9,293 nucleotides of DNA from positions 1-9,293 of the forward strand of contig CAIXZI010000041.1 in assembly GCA_903923915.1 (NCBI GenBank). Direction: 5' to 3'. Source of the stretch: an uncultured Bacteroidota bacterium (GTDB lineage: Bacteria; Bacteroidota; Bacteroidia; B-17B0; Aurantibacillaceae). The notes beneath the pieces were generated by a model. It saw nothing but the letters and a program-made list of their open reading frames with translations, was not told where the DNA came from and did no database searches. This document shows positions 8,301-9,293 of this stretch, one piece after another (the first letter of the stretch is position 1; every line of letters starts with the position of its first letter). Made by a program: the position numbers and the translations under genes.

Positions 8301-9293
8301 AACTAATAGTGGCGGAGCAAATGGCGTTTATTTTAATGCAAATGCAACTGCATCTTCAACATTAGCTAATACAAAAACTATAAGTATTGGTGCCGGTGGA
8401 TTTAATGCAGGTATTCTTTCATTAATAAGATTTACTCAAATAGGAGGTACGGCACAATCATTAACACTTACGGGAACGGGTAATTTAACTGTAGGGCCGT
8501 CTTCAGCCTTTGGAGGTAATGTAACTTTTGTGGCCCCTACAATGTTCTTGAATGGCTGCACGTATTCGGGTACAAGTTCATTTACTAAAAACGGAAGTAC
8601 AAATGATGCCTCTAATGGAGGAAATACTTTTACAGGGGTTTCTACCTTAACCAACAGTGGCTCGGGTATTATGTATTTGGCTAATACAGTTGGCACGCCA
8701 GATAACTTTGTTACTGATGTAACAGCTACTAATAGTGGTTCAGGTTCATTATATTTAGCTCACAATTCGGCTGGTAACGCCTTTGGGGGTAATCTTACTT
8801 TTAATAACACGGCAAGCGGAGTAAACACTAATATCGTAATTTGTAATAATACTAATTCAACAGCTACTATTGCGGGCAATATAATCATGACAAATGCCGC
8901 AACCGGCACCGGAAATAATTATGCAATTATAGGGAATAGCGGTTCGTGCAATATAACAGGCAATGTAACTATTAATAATACATCTTCCGGAACTAACTCA
9001 GGCATTTATATAGAGAATGGGCCTGCATCAAGCAGTGTTATTATTGGAGGTAATTTAAGTATAACAAACGCCGGCTCTGCTACCACAGCAAATGATGTTA
9101 ATATTTCAGGAAGTGTAGGTACTACAACTATTACCGGAACTACTACCATTATTAACAATGGCTCTGGGGCTGGCCATTCAAGAGTATTCATAAATGAAAG
9201 CTCGGCATCTGCCACAACTACATTTGGCGGAGATGCCACTTTTTCTAATATATCAGCCGCCGCAGGAGATGTTTATTTTAGAAATTTAAGAGG
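5386..9293 (+). CDS. Giant secreted Thr/Asn/Gly-rich repeat protein, probable beta-solenoid surface/adhesin-like protein (3' end outside window)
   Basis: The frame runs from an ATG to the window edge without a stop: 1302 complete codons. Residues 1-19 (MKGFLLSISLFVLTQITIA, then Gln) form a clear Sec signal peptide. The mature protein opens with YVWNG (23-27) and an NWTP...GIPG...DNVTI segment, a header I associate with large secreted Bacteroidota repeat proteins. The rest is dominated by Thr, Asn, Gly, Ser, Ala, Ile and Val with few charged residues. It is built of alternating short beta-like strands and [FY]-N-G or F-G-G turns, as expected of a beta-solenoid. Modules R0-R5 (starting at 5635, 6157, 6670, 7168, 7594 and 8359) are diverged copies of one another, and from 8788 the repeat period shortens to about 29 residues. 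No catalytic motif is seen. In this phylum such proteins are commonly exported by type IX secretion, but the C-terminal sorting domain that would show it is not visible. Export is well supported; adhesion is inference from architecture. Confidence 0.85.
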   Translation, partial: MKGFLLSISLFVLTQITIAQTSYVWNGATSTVWNTPTNWTPSGIPGAVDNVTIVTGGNNCILNASTGITNITITSGVLNLNGFTLSPTGNAVFTAGTVTNGTLAISGGVGNTATLTNTLFNASANLNITTGAITLNGGTYNGPVTLNQTGAAQTTGTGGATFGNAVSITNSGTNNFRINGNCTYNGAVTLNNSGSGYLLPELTTGSTYNSTLTLNNTSATQNIRMAYLGTNAFNGNIVINNTGGANITFCEQVTATATLATGKTIAVGGSGFTVGSLTLSRFTQTGATAQNLTLTGSASVIFNGSTTFNGALTVSSPNIYTSNCTYNGVTVLTKTDGTSTNNFAGGNTFNNTLTINYTASNAAGTYFGFASGTSDIYNGDVYVNNSSTDRILWGVGASAGNQLNGNLIVTQTGTAAGIAFGWSAGTTFTMAAGKTISVGGAGFSTGYLNFLGLTQNGNAAVNLTFTGTTTLFQIGGSSTIGGNVTISSPRILLNGCTFNGTANFTKTGGTGEWGTGGNIFSQTTTINSTGSAFFGFAVTNPDIYNGDLYVNNNGTDRIIFANTSVGNQFNGNIILTSIGSSVGTAFGWSAGSTLTLAAGKSITIGGAGYSAGYLYLQRFTQAGNASNTLTLTGSASINLGPTTTFGGAVTITAPDIYPTGATYNGAASFTKTGGVSNHNNGNLNTFNSTCTINQQSSTGYFMLGYNSADAFHDNITVTSTGTGAINLGWVNGTGTPTLDAGKTVLVGGAGFSAGGLYFGTFTQLGNAVMNLDFGAASAASITFDRNTTIGGNLITQSASIIFNSSTFNGTVNSIKNGATNDNSTGGNTFSGTTTITNNGAGQLTLGNGSADVFNGVTTFNDNGSYRFVVANSHAGQTTTFATDVIFNAAKTGGVDAWSFLIAEGGNTNISFGGNVTINCSGALQSNFRIATGGTTTAAYAGDLTINLTNTHASTQIQMGNTGTSTYNGNIVVTNSGGANGVYFNANATASSTLANTKTISIGAGGFNAGILSLIRFTQIGGTAQSLTLTGTGNLTVGPSSAFGGNVTFVAPTMFLNGCTYSGTSSFTKNGSTNDASNGGNTFTGVSTLTNSGSGIMYLANTVGTPDNFVTDVTATNSGSGSLYLAHNSAGNAFGGNLTFNNTASGVNTNIVICNNTNSTATIAGNIIMTNAATGTGNNYAIIGNSGSCNITGNVTINNTSSGTNSGIYIENGPASSSVIIGGNLSITNAGSATTANDVNISGSVGTTTITGTTTIINNGSGAGHSRVFINESSASATTTFGGDATFSNISAAAGDVYFRNLR
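5635..6156 (+). repeat. Repeat module R0 of the giant protein (divergent, 174 codons)
   Basis: This is the most divergent module. Its opening TLSPTGNAVFTAG aligns only loosely with the TLxxGKTIxVGGxGF opening of later modules and lacks the Gly-Lys pair. The middle (LFNASANLNI ... LNGGTYNG) and the end (TNAFNGNIVINNTGGAN) match the later modules better; the end closely resembles the end of R4 (TSTYNGNIVVTNSGGAN). Its length is close to that of R1. Confidence 0.5.
6157..6669 (+). repeat. Repeat module R1 of the giant protein (171 codons)
   Basis: It opens with TLATGKTIAVGGSGFTVG, followed by RFTQTG, LTLTGSAS, SNCTYNG, GGNTFNN, SDIYNGDVYVNN and AFGWSAG. The same landmarks recur in the same order in R2 and mostly in R3, which shows a tandem in-frame duplication followed by divergence. 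Confidence 0.75.
6670..7167 (+). repeat. Repeat module R2 of the giant protein (166 codons)
   Basis: It opens with TMAAGKTISVGGAGFSTG. It is closest to R1: both carry a DIYNGD-x-YVNN block followed by TDRI, and both end in AFGWSAG. The Cys-Thr-Phe-Asn-Gly turn and the FTKTGG segment follow in the expected places. Confidence 0.75.
7168..7593 (+). repeat. Repeat module R3 of the giant protein (142 codons, short)
   Basis: It opens with TLAAGKSITIGGAGYSAG and keeps RFTQAG, LTLTGSAS, ATYNG and FTKTGG. It is about 25 residues shorter than R1/R2 because the DIYNGD...TDRI block is missing, consistent with loss of about one coil. Confidence 0.7.
7594..8358 (+). repeat. Repeat module R4 of the giant protein (255 codons, expanded)
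   Basis: It opens with TLDAGKTVLVGGAGFSAG and FTQLG. After GGNTFSG it carries about 90 residues more than R1/R2, apparently about three extra coils with FGGNVTI, AGDLTI and NGNIVV turns. It ends with a TSTYNGNIVVTNSGGAN segment that matches the end of R0. Confidence 0.65.
8359..8787 (+). repeat. Repeat module R5 of the giant protein, opening part
   Basis: It opens with TLANTKTISIGAGGFNAG, in which the usual Gly before Lys is Thr, then RFTQIG, LTLTGTGN, NGCTYSG, FTKNG and GGNTFTG. No further module opening occurs before the window edge; the sequence passes instead into the short-period array that starts at 8788. Confidence 0.65.
8788..9293 (+). repeat. Short-period array of about 29-residue coils within the giant protein
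   Basis: Coils start at Gly codons at 8788, 8875, 8959, 9049, 9136 and 9229, giving in-frame periods of 29, 28, 30, 29 and 31 codons. Each begins like GN[LIV]xIxN, followed by a Gly/Ser/Thr turn, a second strand ending in Asn, and a third strand before the next Gly. The array runs off the window edge. DNA identity between coils is low, so the array is old or shaped by selection on structure. Confidence 0.65.

Noticed and set aside
5451..9239. Minus-strand open frames inside the giant gene (5451-5801, 8001-8192, 8436-8696, 9006-9239) and a plus-strand frame at 7146-7412
   Set aside because: They lie opposite or out of frame with one continuous coding frame. The Val/Pro/Ala/Leu-rich minus-strand products are what antisense reading of Thr/Asn/Gly/Ser codons gives. 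None has a promoter or recognisable domain.
5635..9293. A CRISPR array or non-coding tandem repeat
   Set aside because: The repeats are degenerate at DNA level, vary in length, keep one reading frame and follow a signal peptide; they are protein repeats.

Overview
The window looks like chromosomal DNA of a Bacteroidota bacterium. The evidence is the AT-rich sequence, the lack of Shine-Dalgarno sites before starts, two upstream regions that fit the Bacteroidota -33 TTTG / -7 TAnnTTTG promoter, signal peptides ending at Ala/Ser-Gln, a sucA-sucB pair of the type found in this phylum, and a very large Thr/Asn/Gly-rich secreted repeat protein. I cannot place it more finely from sequence alone.

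Layout. Positions 1-285 (+) are the 3' end of a 4,5-DOPA dioxygenase (YgiD/DODA-type LigB family) gene that enters from the left. It converges on 300-770 (-), a YciI-like protein that carries a signal peptide. A short divergent intergenic region (771-874) contains a perfect 9-bp dyad and leads to 875-1207 (+), a small unrecognised membrane protein with a CxxC motif. That gene converges with the sucB 3' end 11 bases away. sucA (2486-5209, -) and sucB (1219-2478, -) are 7 bases apart and form an operon. They encode the E1 and E2 components of the 2-oxoglutarate dehydrogenase complex, which converts 2-oxoglutarate to succinyl-CoA in the TCA cycle. The E3 gene (lpd) is not in the window.

A 176-base intergenic region (5210-5385) holds divergent promoter candidates for sucA and for a giant open reading frame (5386 to the window end, at least 1302 codons, no stop). 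That frame encodes an exported, repetitive, probably beta-solenoid surface or adhesin-like protein. It has two levels of repetition: long modules of about 142-255 residues, each opened by a Thr-Leu-x-x-x-Lys-Thr-like segment, and short coils of about 28-31 residues that become regular near the right edge. The C-terminus, where a type IX secretion sorting domain would be expected, lies outside the window.

Most of the window is ordinary housekeeping sequence. The parts worth a second look are the hierarchical repeat protein, the dyad at 830-852 and the exported YciI-like protein. I see no evidence of a defence system, mobile element, CRISPR array, tRNA or rRNA.
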